Shown one piece after another: positions 1-9,031 of a stretch of DNA of 64,000 nt. A program made the position numbers and the translations under genes. The notes under the pieces are model-generated. The model saw nothing but the letters and a program-made list of their open reading frames with translations. It made no database searches and was not told where the DNA came from. Source of the stretch: Euryarchaeota archaeon (GTDB taxonomy: Archaea > Thermoplasmatota > SW-10-69-26 > JACQPN01). Within the stretch, counting starts at the first letter, position 1. Every line of letters begins with the position of its first letter. The stretch lies in assembly GCA_016207515.1 (NCBI GenBank), contig JACQPN010000012.1, positions 120,647 through 184,646 on the forward strand. Direction: 5' to 3'.

Positions 1-67
1 CTAGAAGCCCCAAAGCGGCAAAATCGCCGCGCAGGATGTCGATGACGAAGCTCGTGTCGAGGATCAC
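1..67 (-). CDS. VapC-type PIN-domain toxin, N-terminal part (runs off the window)
   Basis: Only the first 22 codons are visible. They start at a GTG that overlaps the stop of the upstream antitoxin by four bases (GTGA). The peptide opens [15 protein letters not shown]. The early Asp in a hydrophobic strand followed by a second Asp is the usual N-terminus of PIN-domain RNases, whose first Asp binds metal. The overlapping start and the VapB-like partner upstream support a VapBC operon. The rest of the domain lies outside the window, so integrity cannot be judged. Confidence 0.75.
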   Translation of the reverse strand, partial: MILDTSFVIDILRGDFAALGLL

Positions 68-345
68 GTGCGACGCCTCTCGCGACGTAGGTCGTCCGGC
101 GCCGTCGTTTCGCCCTCCGGAAGACCCAGCTTTTTGACCCTCGCCTCAGTCCGTTCTTGCTTGTTCATCTGGACGGCCTCGGCGAGCGCTTCGGCCTCCT
201 TTGGAGAGATGAACTTCTGTAGGTCGCGTAGCGAAGGTTTGTGGGCCAGGCGGCGGATGACGTCGCTGAACGACTCGCCGGCCCGCTTCTCTTTGGCAAG
301 CAGTTCGTATGCGTCGTCCGCGACCGACAACGTCTTCGTTCCCAT
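64..345 (-). CDS. VapB-type antitoxin
   Basis: Predicted antitoxin of 93 residues, beginning [16 protein letters not shown]. An ATG nine codons upstream is possible, but this start fits small archaeal antitoxins of the DUF217 type. The N-terminal strand followed by [10 protein letters not shown] resembles the DNA-binding half of such proteins, and the charged C-terminal half would wrap the toxin. It overlaps the downstream PIN toxin by four bases, the classic antitoxin-first order. It lies divergent from the ATP synthase B gene, so the short region between them must hold promoters for both directions. Confidence 0.75.
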   Translation of the reverse strand: MGTKTLSVADDAYELLAKEKRAGESFSDVIRRLAHKPSLRDLQKFISPKEAEALAEAVQMNKQERTEARVKKLGLPEGETTAPDDLRRERRRT

Positions 346-410
346 GCATCCGTGTATGTGTGGTCTGTGCATATTATCTCTTCGAGAACCCTGCCAAAAG
401 TCTACATCAT

Positions 411-419
411 CATTATATA
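411..419 (+). promoter_or_regulatory. TATA box of the A-ATPase B gene
   Basis: An ATTATATAC motif lies about 40 bases before the ATG of the ATP synthase B gene. Archaeal transcription normally starts about 25 bases downstream of the box, giving a leader of about 15-20 bases. The B gene therefore has its own promoter rather than depending on an upstream atpA. Confidence 0.6.
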
Positions 420-456
420 CTCACAGCCGTTCCCGACGAACCAGCAAGGCGTTTTC

Positions 457-1884
457 ATGAAAGAATACAAAACAATCACCGAAATCGCAGGACCCCTGGT
501 GTTCGTCGAGAAGACCGACCCGGTCGGCTACGGCGAACTGGTGACCATCAAGCTCCCGGACGGCGCGATAAAGCGGGGGCAGGTGCTCGACACGTCCGAC
601 GACCTCGTCGCCGTGCAGGTGTTCGAGGGGACTTCGGGCATCAACCGCGAGGCGACCGTAAAGTTCCTCGGCGAGACTATCAAGCTCGCGCTCTCGAAGG
701 ACATGTTGGGCCGGGTCCTCTCCGGTCGCGGCGCCCCAAAGGACGGGGGCCCGGAGATCATCCCGGAGAAGCGCACCGACATCATCGGGGCGGCCATCAA
801 TCCGTACTCTCGCGAATCCCCGTCCGAGTTCATCCAGACGGGAATCTCCACGATAGACGGCATGAACACGCTCGTTCGGGGCCAAAAACTCCCGATTTTC
901 TCCGGTTCCGGATTGCCGCACAATGAGATCGCCCTCCAGATAGCACGCCAAGCGAAGGTGCGGGGCGAGGGCGAGGAGTTCGCCGTCGTGTTCGCGGCGA
1001 TGGGCATCACCAACGAGGAGTACCAGGCCTTCAAGGCGGACTTCGAACGCACGGGCGCCCTTCAGCGCGCCGTGTTGTTCGTGAACCTCGCCGACGACCC
1101 CACGATCGAGCGTTTGATCACGCCGAGGATGGCCTTAACGGCCGCCGAGTACCTCGCGTACGAGCACGATTACCACGTGTTGGTCATCCTCACGGACATG
1201 ACCAATTACTGCGAGGCGCTAAGGCAGATCGGCGCCGCGCGTGAGGAAGTGCCCGGCCGCCGAGGCTACCCGGGTTACATGTACACCGACCTCGCGCAGA
1301 TCTACGAACGCGCAGGCAAGATCAAGGGAAGGAAAGGCTCCATCACGCAGTTCCCCATCCTCACGATGCCCGGCGACGACATCACGCACCCGATCCCCGA
1401 CCTCACCGGTTACATCACGGAGGGGCAGGTCGTCATCTCGCGTGAACTGCACAGGAAGGGCATCTACCCGCCGATCAACGTTCTCCCGAGCCTGTCGCGG
1501 CTAATGAACGCTGGCATAGGCGTGAAGAAGGATCACCACGGCAACGTCCGCGTCCTCACGCGTGAAGACCACAAGGCGGTCTCCGACCAGGTCTACGCAG
1601 GGTACGCTGAAGGAAAGGATCTCCGTGGCCTCGTCGCCATCGTCGGCAAGGACGCTCTCTCCGACCGGGACAAGAAGTTCCTGGAATTCGCCGACCTCTT
1701 CGAGGACAAGGTCGTACGCCAAGGCCGCGACGAGGACCGCGACATCGAAGCGACGCTCACGCACTTCTGGGACCTAGTAGGGACGCTACCGGAGTCGGCG
1801 GTCACGAGGATCGACAAGAAGTACATCGACAAGTACCACCCGCAGAACCGGGGCAAGGCCACGGTCTCACCGACGGCACGTTAA
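457..1884 (+). CDS. atpB: A-type (V/A) ATP synthase subunit B
   Basis: Non-catalytic nucleotide-binding subunit of the archaeal A1 head, alternating with subunit A in the hexamer. The 475-residue product begins [18 protein letters not shown] and carries the degenerate P-loop region [17 protein letters not shown], typical of B rather than A. The start follows a good TATA box; longer in-frame extensions run back into the promoter and the divergent antitoxin and are unlikely. In most archaea A, B and D are consecutive. Here B is preceded by a toxin-antitoxin pair and D lies 3.9 kb downstream, so the usual operon is broken up. Confidence 0.97.
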   Translation: MKEYKTITEIAGPLVFVEKTDPVGYGELVTIKLPDGAIKRGQVLDTSDDLVAVQVFEGTSGINREATVKFLGETIKLALSKDMLGRVLSGRGAPKDGGPEIIPEKRTDIIGAAINPYSRESPSEFIQTGISTIDGMNTLVRGQKLPIFSGSGLPHNEIALQIARQAKVRGEGEEFAVVFAAMGITNEEYQAFKADFERTGALQRAVLFVNLADDPTIERLITPRMALTAAEYLAYEHDYHVLVILTDMTNYCEALRQIGAAREEVPGRRGYPGYMYTDLAQIYERAGKIKGRKGSITQFPILTMPGDDITHPIPDLTGYITEGQVVISRELHRKGIYPPINVLPSLSRLMNAGIGVKKDHHGNVRVLTREDHKAVSDQVYAGYAEGKDLRGLVAIVGKDALSDRDKKFLEFADLFEDKVVRQGRDEDRDIEATLTHFWDLVGTLPESAVTRIDKKYIDKYHPQNRGKATVSPTAR

Positions 1885-1953
1885 CCTTGCCTTGGAAGCC
1901 GCCGAAAGCGTGACGGAGCCAGCTTAATCAGACGGGACGGCCATCCCGCCGCC

Positions 1954-2970
1954 GTGGACGAAACGGACTTCCGGATCCTGCAGGCCATGGGGTTCCAACC
2001 GTACACGCCAGAGCTCCCGCCCGCGGATGCCGTCCGCCCGTCGCGTCTTGCGCGTCGCGTGGGTCTCGGGGTCAAGGCGACGAAGGATCGCATCGCCCGC
2101 ATGGAGTCGGCAGGTGTAATCGCCGGCTACTCTGCGTATCCGAACCTGCGACATTTCCCCCTTCAGTGGCGAAGTTTCCATTTTCGCGTTCCTGAGGAGC
2201 GCAAGGCTGCGTTCGTGAAGGCGATCGAGCCGCTCGACGGTGTCACGGGCTGTTTCCAGTTCCTGGGACGTGATGTGTGCGTGGACCTTTTCTTCCAGGA
2301 CGATGCCGAGCGCGATCGCCGCCTGCGAGCCCTTTCGGGTGCGGCGGGTTCTTCGCCTTGGGAATTCTACGACAACTACCGTCCGCCAGCCAAACGCCCT
2401 TTGTCGCCCCTCGATTGGCGCATCGTGAAAGCACTGCGCCACGACGCCAAGAAACCGCTATCCGCGGTTGCAAAGGAACTACGTGTCACGCCACGGACCG
2501 TCCGGAACCGCTTCGAACGGATGATCGCCGACGGGAGCCTCTGGATCGTGCCGAACGTGGATTTCTCCAAGATTGCCGGGTTCGTGGCTTTTGGCCTGCT
2601 AGTGTATTTGCGACCTGATCCTCCGAATGCCGCGAAAGCGGCACGCAGTGCGATCGAGCCCTCGCTCATCCACGCTTGGGTCCCCCCGTCGAAGGAGCTT
2701 GGTAGCTTCGTCTACTTCCTTCGAGCGCGAACTACCGGCGACGTCGATTCGATTGCGGCTCGCGTGCGAGCTCTCGCAGGCGTAGAGCGGGTCGAACTTC
2801 TCATTCCCGCAGCTCGCACCATGAGTCTCTCGTGGCTCGACGAGGCCATCGACAGGCGCGCCGTAGGCGAGATTTCCGTTTCCGGGGCCTCGACGGACAA
2901 AAAGGGAAACTCCGAAGGCGAAGCGACCGTTGGTGCGCCCTCGGGCGCGCGACAGGCCAAAAAGCGTTGA
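1954..2970 (+). CDS. Lrp/AsnC-type transcriptional regulator with two HTH segments
   Basis: Protein of 338 residues with a GTG start. The first helix-turn-helix lies near residues 28-52 (SRLARRVGLGVKATKDRIAR) and the second near 150-185 (LDWRIVKALRHDAKKPLSAV, then TPRTVRNRFERM). Each is followed by an alpha/beta region resembling the ligand-sensing RAM domain of Lrp proteins. The tail of about 35 residues is polar and probably disordered. The double-HTH layout is known in archaeal Lrp-like regulators. Target genes are not evident; the nearest downstream genes are a DUF1059 protein and a hydrolase. Confidence 0.8.
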   Translation: MDETDFRILQAMGFQPYTPELPPADAVRPSRLARRVGLGVKATKDRIARMESAGVIAGYSAYPNLRHFPLQWRSFHFRVPEERKAAFVKAIEPLDGVTGCFQFLGRDVCVDLFFQDDAERDRRLRALSGAAGSSPWEFYDNYRPPAKRPLSPLDWRIVKALRHDAKKPLSAVAKELRVTPRTVRNRFERMIADGSLWIVPNVDFSKIAGFVAFGLLVYLRPDPPNAAKAARSAIEPSLIHAWVPPSKELGSFVYFLRARTTGDVDSIAARVRALAGVERVELLIPAARTMSLSWLDEAIDRRAVGEISVSGASTDKKGNSEGEATVGAPSGARQAKKR

Positions 2971-2995
2971 AGTTGTAATGGAGATCTGGTAAAAC

Positions 2996-3178
2996 ATGCC
3001 AGAACTCAAACAAAGCCACGGATTGCGACAAAGTGCATGCGGACCGGAATGCGGTTTTCTCATCCGGAGCCCGGACGAAACCGAAGTCGTGCGCGTCGTG
3101 CGCGCTCACGTCAAGGATGCGCACGCGATGGAACTCACGGAGACCCAAGCGCGCGCCGCCGTCACGGCCGTACGGTAG
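2996..3178 (+). CDS. DUF1059 family small protein
   Basis: Sixty-residue protein with an N-terminal CGPECGF motif and the pattern RAHVKDAHAMEL, which match the small DUF1059 family (two Cys near the N-terminus and a His-x3-His-like motif). The biochemical role of the family is not established; metal binding through the Cys and His residues is plausible. Its TAG stop shares a base with the GTG start of the downstream hydrolase, suggesting translational coupling. Confidence 0.75.
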   Translation: MPELKQSHGLRQSACGPECGFLIRSPDETEVVRVVRAHVKDAHAMELTETQARAAVTAVR

Positions 3179-4080
3179 TGAGAATCGTGGCCGCCCTGTC
3201 GAACGTCGCCTCCCACGAATTGGCGCACGGGAAGCCGCGCACGTTTCATGTGAACGGCACTACGTTGTTCGCAGAGGAGTTCGGACCAGCGGGAGGGATC
3301 CCCGCGCTTCTTCTTCCTGGCGGGCCCGGTTGCAGTCACGAGTACCTCAACCCGATCGCCACGCGCTTCGCCGACCGTCTGCACTCGTTCGTGCTCGACC
3401 CGCGCGGGTGGGGCAAAAGTTCGCGGCCCCCTCTCGCGACCATGACGCATGCCCAAATGGTCGATGATTTCGACGCGGTGCGAAAAGCACTGGGCTTCGA
3501 CCGCTGGTTGGTGTTGGGGCACTCGTACGGCGGCTTCCTTGCCCTCGAATACGCGATCCGGATCCCGAATGCGGTGAGCGCTCTCACGCTCATCGGTAGC
3601 GGGAGTGCCATGGACATGGGCCACTTGGTGGCCAAGAACGTAACACGCCTCGCCCGCAAGTACCCCCAGGCGTACGAGGCCTTCACGCGTGGCGCCTATG
3701 AGGGCGAGAACGCGGACGCCGCGTACTTGCATCACATGCAGGCCGTGATCCCCCTGTTCTTCAAGGATTTCGATGAAGACGTCGCGGCACCCCTGTTGGC
3801 GTGCACCTTCTCGGCGCACGGCGACGAACGGATGTCCGCGGAACTCCGTGGGTACGATGTGACGGATGCGCTTCCCAAGATCGGCGCCCCCACTCTCGTC
3901 ATCGACGGTGTCCACGACTTCATCTTGCCTCCCGAGCAGCAGAAGCGTCTTCATTCCGGAATCCCGGGCTCGCGACTGGTTCTCCTGGAATCGAGCGGCC
4001 ACTTCCCGTTCCTTGAGGACCCTGCCGGCTTCGACAAAGCGCTGGGGCGCTTTCTCGACCAATCAAGCGGAAAGCCTTAG
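3178..4080 (+). CDS. alpha/beta-hydrolase (proline-iminopeptidase-like)
   Basis: About 300 residues with the alpha/beta-hydrolase fold. The oxyanion region reads PGGPGCSHEY, the nucleophile elbow GHSYGG supplies the Ser, Asp lies in VIDGVHDF and His in ESSGHFPF. The HGG-like PGGPG motif and length resemble proline iminopeptidases and related esterases, but substrate cannot be fixed by eye. The GTG start overlapping the upstream stop is preferred because the conserved part begins just after it; a second GTG three codons later is possible. Probably cotranscribed with the DUF1059 gene. Confidence 0.85.
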   Translation: MRIVAALSNVASHELAHGKPRTFHVNGTTLFAEEFGPAGGIPALLLPGGPGCSHEYLNPIATRFADRLHSFVLDPRGWGKSSRPPLATMTHAQMVDDFDAVRKALGFDRWLVLGHSYGGFLALEYAIRIPNAVSALTLIGSGSAMDMGHLVAKNVTRLARKYPQAYEAFTRGAYEGENADAAYLHHMQAVIPLFFKDFDEDVAAPLLACTFSAHGDERMSAELRGYDVTDALPKIGAPTLVIDGVHDFILPPEQQKRLHSGIPGSRLVLLESSGHFPFLEDPAGFDKALGRFLDQSSGKP

Positions 4081-4389
4081 GCGGCGCCGCCCCTCAACCG
4101 TCCCGCGAGCCGAAGGGTCTGCTAGCCGGTCGTCGCATGGGGCCGACATCGACCCCTCGACGGCTCTCAGCGCCGCCGCCGTCATGGCGGTCATCCTCGG
4201 GGTCCCTTCGGCAGCGTCTAGGTCGTGGAGTTGAAGAACCAGCGGCGCGAAGCCGCGGCCTGAACGCGTTCGTTTTCATCGTTCCTACCCTGTCCTTGGC
4301 CAACGCATGTTTGGCGCAAAGCACGACGGTGACCGTACCAATGCCTTGAACTCTCAAAGAAGGATAATTAATGCCACACATCGGTTTCG
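4081..4389 (+). other. intergenic region, no gene recognised
   Basis: About 310 bases between the hydrolase and the PrsW-like gene. No RNA gene or convincing reading frame is seen. A-rich sequence near 4358-4372 could hold the promoter of the downstream gene. Confidence 0.5.
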
Positions 4390-5187
4390 GTGGCGACACG
4401 CTTGCCCGATGACGCCCCGCCTCGTGCCCCGTCGGAGACGCCGCCCCCGGCTCCTGCGCCGCCGCTCGATTGGAATTACCCCCACGCGAAGCCGCCAGAG
4501 GCGATCGATAATCAAGTCTTCTTCGGCACCCCACGCCCATCCACCGGAGATTCCCAATCGGACATCTTTGACGTGCCCAAGGATCCCCTGAGATTCGCGA
4601 CGCTCTCCTTCGGTGTTGGCCTCTTGTCCGTGTTTTTTTCGGGGGCCGACTTCTACCACCAGTTGGTCTTCGTGGCGCCTATTTTCGAGGAGGCGTTGAA
4701 GTTCGGGGCGGGGCTCTTCATCGTGACCGCGTTGAGGATCCGGTCACCCCCCTTCAGGGTAGTGCTTGCCCTCTTTCCCGGCGCCGCGTTCGGCATCTTC
4801 GAGCATTACCTTACGTATTCGACGGAGGAGCCGCTGATCTATTTTTTCAGGATAGCCTTCCACTCGGGCACAGCCGCGCTCGCGATGGCGATGTGGTGCG
4901 CGTTGGAACCGCTACCGACCTGGCGCCACAGGTGGTTGTCGACGCTTCCCGGCACGCTCATCCATGCGCTCAATAATGTCTATGCGCTGCTCGTCGCCAT
5001 CATCACGGTCATCGATGCGGTGATCACAGGGACCTCGTTCGCCGACGTACGCCCGTCTGGCGAGGCGATCATTGTTCCCCTGTTGCTGGCGGCGATCGCT
5101 CACGCCTGCGCTTGGGCCGTGGTCTACAAACAAGGACATTTAAGGGTCGTGGTCGTCTCGACGTTTCGTTGGAAGTTCTTCACATGA
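4390..5187 (+). CDS. PrsW-like intramembrane metalloprotease
   Basis: About 265 residues with a Pro-rich cytosolic N-terminus followed by six or seven hydrophobic segments. The family motifs are visible: the PIFEEALKFG Glu-Glu pair, AFGIFEHYLTY, FHSGTAAL and LIHALNN. These Glu and His residues are the presumed metal ligands of PrsW/CPBP-type proteases, which cleave membrane-bound anti-sigma factors in bacteria. The archaeal substrate is unknown. The start is a GTG. The 3' end overlaps the convergent DUF4234 gene by eight bases. Confidence 0.8.
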   Translation: MATRLPDDAPPRAPSETPPPAPAPPLDWNYPHAKPPEAIDNQVFFGTPRPSTGDSQSDIFDVPKDPLRFATLSFGVGLLSVFFSGADFYHQLVFVAPIFEEALKFGAGLFIVTALRIRSPPFRVVLALFPGAAFGIFEHYLTYSTEEPLIYFFRIAFHSGTAALAMAMWCALEPLPTWRHRWLSTLPGTLIHALNNVYALLVAIITVIDAVITGTSFADVRPSGEAIIVPLLLAAIAHACAWAVVYKQGHLRVVVVSTFRWKFFT

Positions 5188-5638
5188 GCGGCGCAGGCGC
5201 CGCGGGCGTTTGGCCCTGGGTAACGAGTTCGGCCTTCCGTTGGTCGTAGCGGTCCCACACTTCGTTGACGGATTTCTGCAGTTTCGCGTATCCCACAAGC
5301 GGTCCGAGCAACAGGAGGAGGATGCCGACGGTGGTCCAAAGAAGGAATTCGACTCCAGTGATCGCCTTCGGCAGGCCAAGCCTCTCTCTCGCGTAGTTAA
5401 GGTTCTCGATGGCCTTGAGTTGGTAGAACCAAAGCACGGGGAAGACCACGAGTCCGAAGATCAGAAGGATGATGTTCTCATCGCGTCCCTCCTTCTTCAA
5501 TTCGAACTGTTCGAAGATCTCGTTGTGGGCCTTGTAGTTCCAGTAGATGCTGTAAAGGCCCAGCGAAAGAATCGTGAACAGTAGCCCGCGCCCGAATCCC
5601 CGTTGCTTTCCCACCTTCGTCGGAAGAACCATGGCCAA
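5180..5638 (-). CDS. DUF4234 membrane protein
   Basis: A 152-residue integral membrane protein. The N-terminal segment LLFTILSLGLYSIYWNYKA matches the DUF4234 signature of a glycine-rich turn followed by YWxYK. Two further membrane spans follow near residues 55-75 and 98-120. Function of the family is unknown. It is convergent with the PrsW-like gene, with a short overlap. Confidence 0.75.
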   Translation of the reverse strand: MAMVLPTKVGKQRGFGRGLLFTILSLGLYSIYWNYKAHNEIFEQFELKKEGRDENIILLIFGLVVFPVLWFYQLKAIENLNYARERLGLPKAITGVEFLLWTTVGILLLLLGPLVGYAKLQKSVNEVWDRYDQRKAELVTQGQTPAAPAPLM

Positions 5639-5760
5639 CAGAACACGTTTGAGAGAGATAAGTTCCGCGTACCCGAACCGAAGCGGCGTTTTATCAAGGG
5701 ACTTGCCGCGTCCACATGGGACCGCAGAAACCCTTAAATCCCTGAGGAGAATCCCCGGCT

Positions 5761-6408
5761 GTGGCCATACGGGACATCAAACCCACCCGCTCTGAGCTCA
5801 TCGAACTCAAGAAGCGGATCGCGCTTTCCGTCAAGGGCCACAAGCTGCTCAAGATGAAGCGCGACGGCCTCATCATGGAGTTCTTCAAGCTCTTGGAGGA
5901 GGCGAAGACCATCCGGCAGGAGCTCGTGCAGCGTTACGCGGAGGCCGCGGAGAAGATCGCGATCGCCGAGGCGGTCGAGGGGTCTGTCGCGGTGAAAAGC
6001 GCCTCATTCGCCCTCCTCAACAACCCGCAGGTCACGGTGAGCCGGAAGAACCTGATGGGTGTGGTCGTGCCCCAGATCCAGGCCACGCAGTTCAAGGCAC
6101 GCCTGGACCAGCGCGGCTATGGTATCATCGGCACGAGCCCGCGTATCGACGAGGCGGCGAAAGCCTACGAGCGGCTCCTTGAGACGATCGTGCGCGCCGC
6201 GGAGGTCGAGACGGGGATCAAGAAACTCCTCGACGAGATCGAGAAGACGAAACGGCGGGTCAACGCCTTGGAGTTCAAGGTCATCCCCGAGTTGAACGAG
6301 ACAAGGGCGTTCATCGCGTTCCGACTGGAAGAGATGGAACGGGAGAATACGTTCCGCTTGAAAAAGATCAAGGAGAAGGGCGCGGCGGCCGCGGAAGCGG
6401 CGGCTTAG
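5761..6408 (+). CDS. atpD: A-type ATP synthase subunit D
   Basis: Central-stalk subunit of the A1Ao ATP synthase, 215 residues. It begins with the family pattern IKPTRSELIELKKRI, has long N- and C-terminal coiled coils and the conserved RRVNALEFKVIPEL motif near residue 170. The start is a GTG. Normally it directly follows subunit B; here five unrelated genes intervene. The Ala-rich tail is longer than necessary and probably disordered. Confidence 0.95.
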   Translation: MAIRDIKPTRSELIELKKRIALSVKGHKLLKMKRDGLIMEFFKLLEEAKTIRQELVQRYAEAAEKIAIAEAVEGSVAVKSASFALLNNPQVTVSRKNLMGVVVPQIQATQFKARLDQRGYGIIGTSPRIDEAAKAYERLLETIVRAAEVETGIKKLLDEIEKTKRRVNALEFKVIPELNETRAFIAFRLEEMERENTFRLKKIKEKGAAAAEAAA

Positions 6409-6684
6409 GCGAGCCAAGATCGCCGTTCTCAGATCTTTAGAATCGGTTTTTTTGAGCGTGTGGGCCGATTCGAGTCCACCGATTCACTCGGACATCTGCG
6501 GATGCCCGCGTGTTTTGAAGGTGCGCTCGCCGTGTTGCAGCGATATACCCATGGTGGGAGATAAAGCGGTGCAGCACCCGTCTGGCCTGTCCGCGGTTGG
6601 TCACTTTCGGCGACCCCGCAATGAAAGCCCGCAACAAGGGCTTGCACGTGCTTCCTTTCAGAACGGTGCGGGCGGCAACTAGTT
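6409..6684 (+). other. intergenic region, no gene recognised
   Basis: About 275 bases after the ATP synthase D gene. I see no RNA gene and no convincing small protein. The last 30 bases presumably carry the promoter of the toxin-antitoxin pair. Confidence 0.4.
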
Positions 6685-6966
6685 ATGGATGAACGACGTA
6701 ATTACGATGTAAGGCCTCACGCCGTTCTAGAGGCCCGCGGCAAGCCCGTGGTCGTGACCCGCCACGCCCGCGACGGAATGGTCGCCGAACGGCCGCCGCT
6801 TGACGGGAACGACGTAGGACTTGCTTTGGAGGAACCTGACCATGATGACGGAAAAACGGCGCAGAAGCGCATCGGGAAGCGGACGGTCATCGTCCGCTAT
6901 CGGGAATCGGACGCGCAAATCGCAGTCGTCTCGGTCTCGGCGACGCGGCGCCGGCTTCGTGCCTGA
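6685..6966 (+). CDS. DUF4258-type RelE-like toxin
   Basis: Ninety-three residues. The pattern TRHARDGMVAERPPL followed by VGLALEEPDH, then a basic strand and TVIVRYRESDAQIAVVSV, matches DUF4258, a small RelE/MqsR-like RNase toxin family. The downstream gene encodes a Cys-pair plus AbrB-like antitoxin, which supports the assignment. Confidence 0.65.
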   Translation: MDERRNYDVRPHAVLEARGKPVVVTRHARDGMVAERPPLDGNDVGLALEEPDHDDGKTAQKRIGKRTVIVRYRESDAQIAVVSVSATRRRLRA

Positions 6967-6997
6967 ATGCCTCAACCATGGAAAAAAGGCACCACGG

Positions 6998-7303
6998 ATG
7001 CAGGAAGAGATCCTCTCCGTCCGTTACCCGGCGGGAGAGCTTCCCGCGAGGGGGTTCCGTTGCACGATCTGCGGTGAGGAGGTTTTTCTCCTCGCGGACG
7101 TGGGGATGCAAGACGACCTAGCTCACCGCTTGGGCCTTTTCGGCGTCGAGGACCGCCGGCGTCGTAAGCTCCAGCGCACGGGAAACAGCATCACCGTGAG
7201 CCTCGACCCTGCGATCTTGCGCGAGGTGATGCCAGGCGCCAAACCGGGTGACATCGTTATTGTCGGCCGACAAGGCGATAAGATTGTGATAACCGCCGAG
7301 TGA
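6998..7303 (+). CDS. antitoxin with Cys-pair N-terminus and AbrB-like C-terminus
   Basis: A 101-residue protein. The N-terminal CTICGEE resembles half of a YgiT/MqsA-type zinc finger. The C-terminal region (LQRTGNSITVSLDPAILREV, then GDIVIVGRQGDKIVI) is a SpoVT/AbrB-type DNA-binding domain. This pairing is common in antitoxins of DUF4258 and MqsR-like toxins. The toxin-first order matches mqsRA-type operons. The ATG at 6998 is chosen because upstream in-frame codons overlap the toxin gene. Confidence 0.7.
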   Translation: MQEEILSVRYPAGELPARGFRCTICGEEVFLLADVGMQDDLAHRLGLFGVEDRRRRKLQRTGNSITVSLDPAILREVMPGAKPGDIVIVGRQGDKIVITAE

Positions 7304-7460
7304 TGGCTGGCCGAAACATTCGGCGTGACCGTGGTCGGCCACTGAACCAATGCCCTTCCCCAGTCCGGCTGGACTCCCAAAGATGCGTATCCGGATCAGT
7401 AGTGTGGCGACCGGCACGATTCCAAAAGCCTGAAAACATGGGGCGCTGCTTGGTCTGCAC

Positions 7461-7970
7461 ATGGCCGAGCTTGACCCCCCCACGTTGCTAAAAGCGGTCG
7501 CGGCCGTCGCCGTGATCTTCGGCGTCGCATTCGCAGTGCTCCAACTCCGGGCTGCCGAGCGTAAACGCCTCGACGCCGGGGCCCTGGCGGCTTTTCAAGC
7601 GTGGGACACGGCGAGCATGCAGCAGTTGGACATCGTCTACGCGCTTCCAGACTCGGCCTCTCCCGATCTCATCGAGAAGGCCGACGCCGACGTCCGGCAG
7701 GCCGCCAACGGCGTCTACCTTCGCTGCGAACCCATGGGTCTCGTGGTCTACCAGCGACTCGTTCCGTTGCGCTTGGTGAACGAGTGGGCTGGCGGCGCCA
7801 TCCGTGTGTCGTGGAAGAGACTCCGGCCGTGGATCGAGGCCAAGCGCCGGGCGGCTGGGTCAGAGCGGCCCGGTGAATGGTTCCAATGGCTCGCAGACCT
7901 GTTGAGCGAGCTTCCGGCACGCGACGAGAAGGTCGGCGCTCAGGTGATCCACAAGGGTTGGAGGCCTTGA
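7461..7970 (+). CDS. tandem membrane-anchored paralogue 1 (DUF4760-like)
   Basis: First of three consecutive paralogues of about 170 residues. Each starts MA(E/D)LD, has one N-terminal membrane helix (here AVAAVAVIFGVAFAVLQL), a basic RAAERKR stop-transfer segment and a soluble helical domain with the shared motifs GLVVYQRL, a Gly-Gly plus SWKRLR, and EWFQWL. This resembles the DUF4760 layout; no function is known. Two bases or fewer separate the three genes, so they are almost certainly one operon. Confidence 0.65.
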   Translation: MAELDPPTLLKAVAAVAVIFGVAFAVLQLRAAERKRLDAGALAAFQAWDTASMQQLDIVYALPDSASPDLIEKADADVRQAANGVYLRCEPMGLVVYQRLVPLRLVNEWAGGAIRVSWKRLRPWIEAKRRAAGSERPGEWFQWLADLLSELPARDEKVGAQVIHKGWRP

Positions 7971-7971
7971 G

Positions 7972-8484
7972 ATGGCCGAACTGGACGTGGCGACGGTCGC
8001 GAACGTCGCCACCGCCGGGGCGGTCGCGGTGGCGGTGTTCTTCGGCGCCCTCCAATGGCGCCAGTTCCGTTCTCAACAGCGCGACCGCGCGACCCTCGGG
8101 GTGATGGAGTCCTTCCAGCGCCCCGAATTCCTGAAGGCCCACACCGTCGTCTGGTCCATCCCGGACGGCGCGGACGGGCCGGCGATCCGGGCGATGGGGC
8201 CAAGCGTCGAAGAGGCCGTGCAGAGCATCAGCCACGTCTACGAGGTCATCGGGGTGATGGTGTATCGGCGGATGGCGTCCCTCGAGATCGTGCAGGACCT
8301 CATGGGGGGTGCCATAGTGATGGATTGGCGGCGACTGCGTGCGTATGTCGAGATGCTACGCGTCGAACAGCACCGCCCCAACGCGATGGAATGGTTTCAA
8401 TGGCTTGCCGAACAATTGGAACGACGGAAACCCGCGTACAAGGAGACCGGCGCCCACACCGCCTTCCGTGACTGGAGGCCTTGA
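7972..8484 (+). CDS. tandem membrane-anchored paralogue 2 (DUF4760-like)
   Basis: Second copy, 170 residues. It has an N-terminal membrane helix near residues 8-26, then QWRQFRSQQRDR, GVMVYRRM, GGAIVMDWRRLR and MEWFQWLAEQL. Identity to its neighbours is limited to the motif blocks, so the duplication is old. It starts one base after the stop of copy 1 and ends immediately before copy 3. Confidence 0.65.
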   Translation: MAELDVATVANVATAGAVAVAVFFGALQWRQFRSQQRDRATLGVMESFQRPEFLKAHTVVWSIPDGADGPAIRAMGPSVEEAVQSISHVYEVIGVMVYRRMASLEIVQDLMGGAIVMDWRRLRAYVEMLRVEQHRPNAMEWFQWLAEQLERRKPAYKETGAHTAFRDWRP

Positions 8485-8997
8485 ATGGCCGATCTCGATC
8501 TTTCGACGATCGCCAACGTCGCCACCGCGGCCGCCGTGATCGTCGCTCTTGCTCTCGGACTCTTGCAATGGTCGGCCGCCGAACGCAAGCGCCGCGATCT
8601 TGCGGCGGTCGAACTCGTCCGCTCGTTCCAGAGCGAGGCCTTCACGCGGGCGGCGCGCATCGTCGCGGAGCTATCGGAAGGCCTCACGGACGCCGAACTT
8701 TCCGCGCGCGGCCCCGAGACGGAGGACGCGCTGCTCTACGTCCACATGGCCTTCGAGAACCTTGGGCTCCTCGTCTACCGGCGCGTGATACCGCTCGACC
8801 TTGCAGCCGAGCTTATGGGCGGGTTCGCCGTCGCGTCGTGGAAGAGGCAACGCTCGCGCATAGAAGGGTTCCGGAGACGGCTGGGGTCGGAGAAGATGGG
8901 GGAGTGGTACCAGTGGCTCGTGGAGAGGATCGAGGCGCGCTCGGCGGCGATGCCGCAAGTCGGGGCCCATGTGAAGTACCGTGATTGGAAAGAGTAG
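8485..8997 (+). CDS. tandem membrane-anchored paralogue 3 (DUF4760-like)
   Basis: Third copy, 170 residues. It shows the same layout: membrane helix near residues 8-27, SAAERKRRD, GLLVYRRV, GGFAVASWKRQR and EWYQWLVERI. Its ATG directly follows the stop of copy 2. The conserved WxxWL-like motif near the C-terminus and the shared (V/F)GAHxxxRDW ending suggest the three products could form a hetero-oligomer; this is inference. Confidence 0.65.
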   Translation: MADLDLSTIANVATAAAVIVALALGLLQWSAAERKRRDLAAVELVRSFQSEAFTRAARIVAELSEGLTDAELSARGPETEDALLYVHMAFENLGLLVYRRVIPLDLAAELMGGFAVASWKRQRSRIEGFRRRLGSEKMGEWYQWLVERIEARSAAMPQVGAHVKYRDWKE

Positions 8998-9031
8998 CAA
9001 GGCTCAAGGCGGCATCTTGCGATGTCCACCC

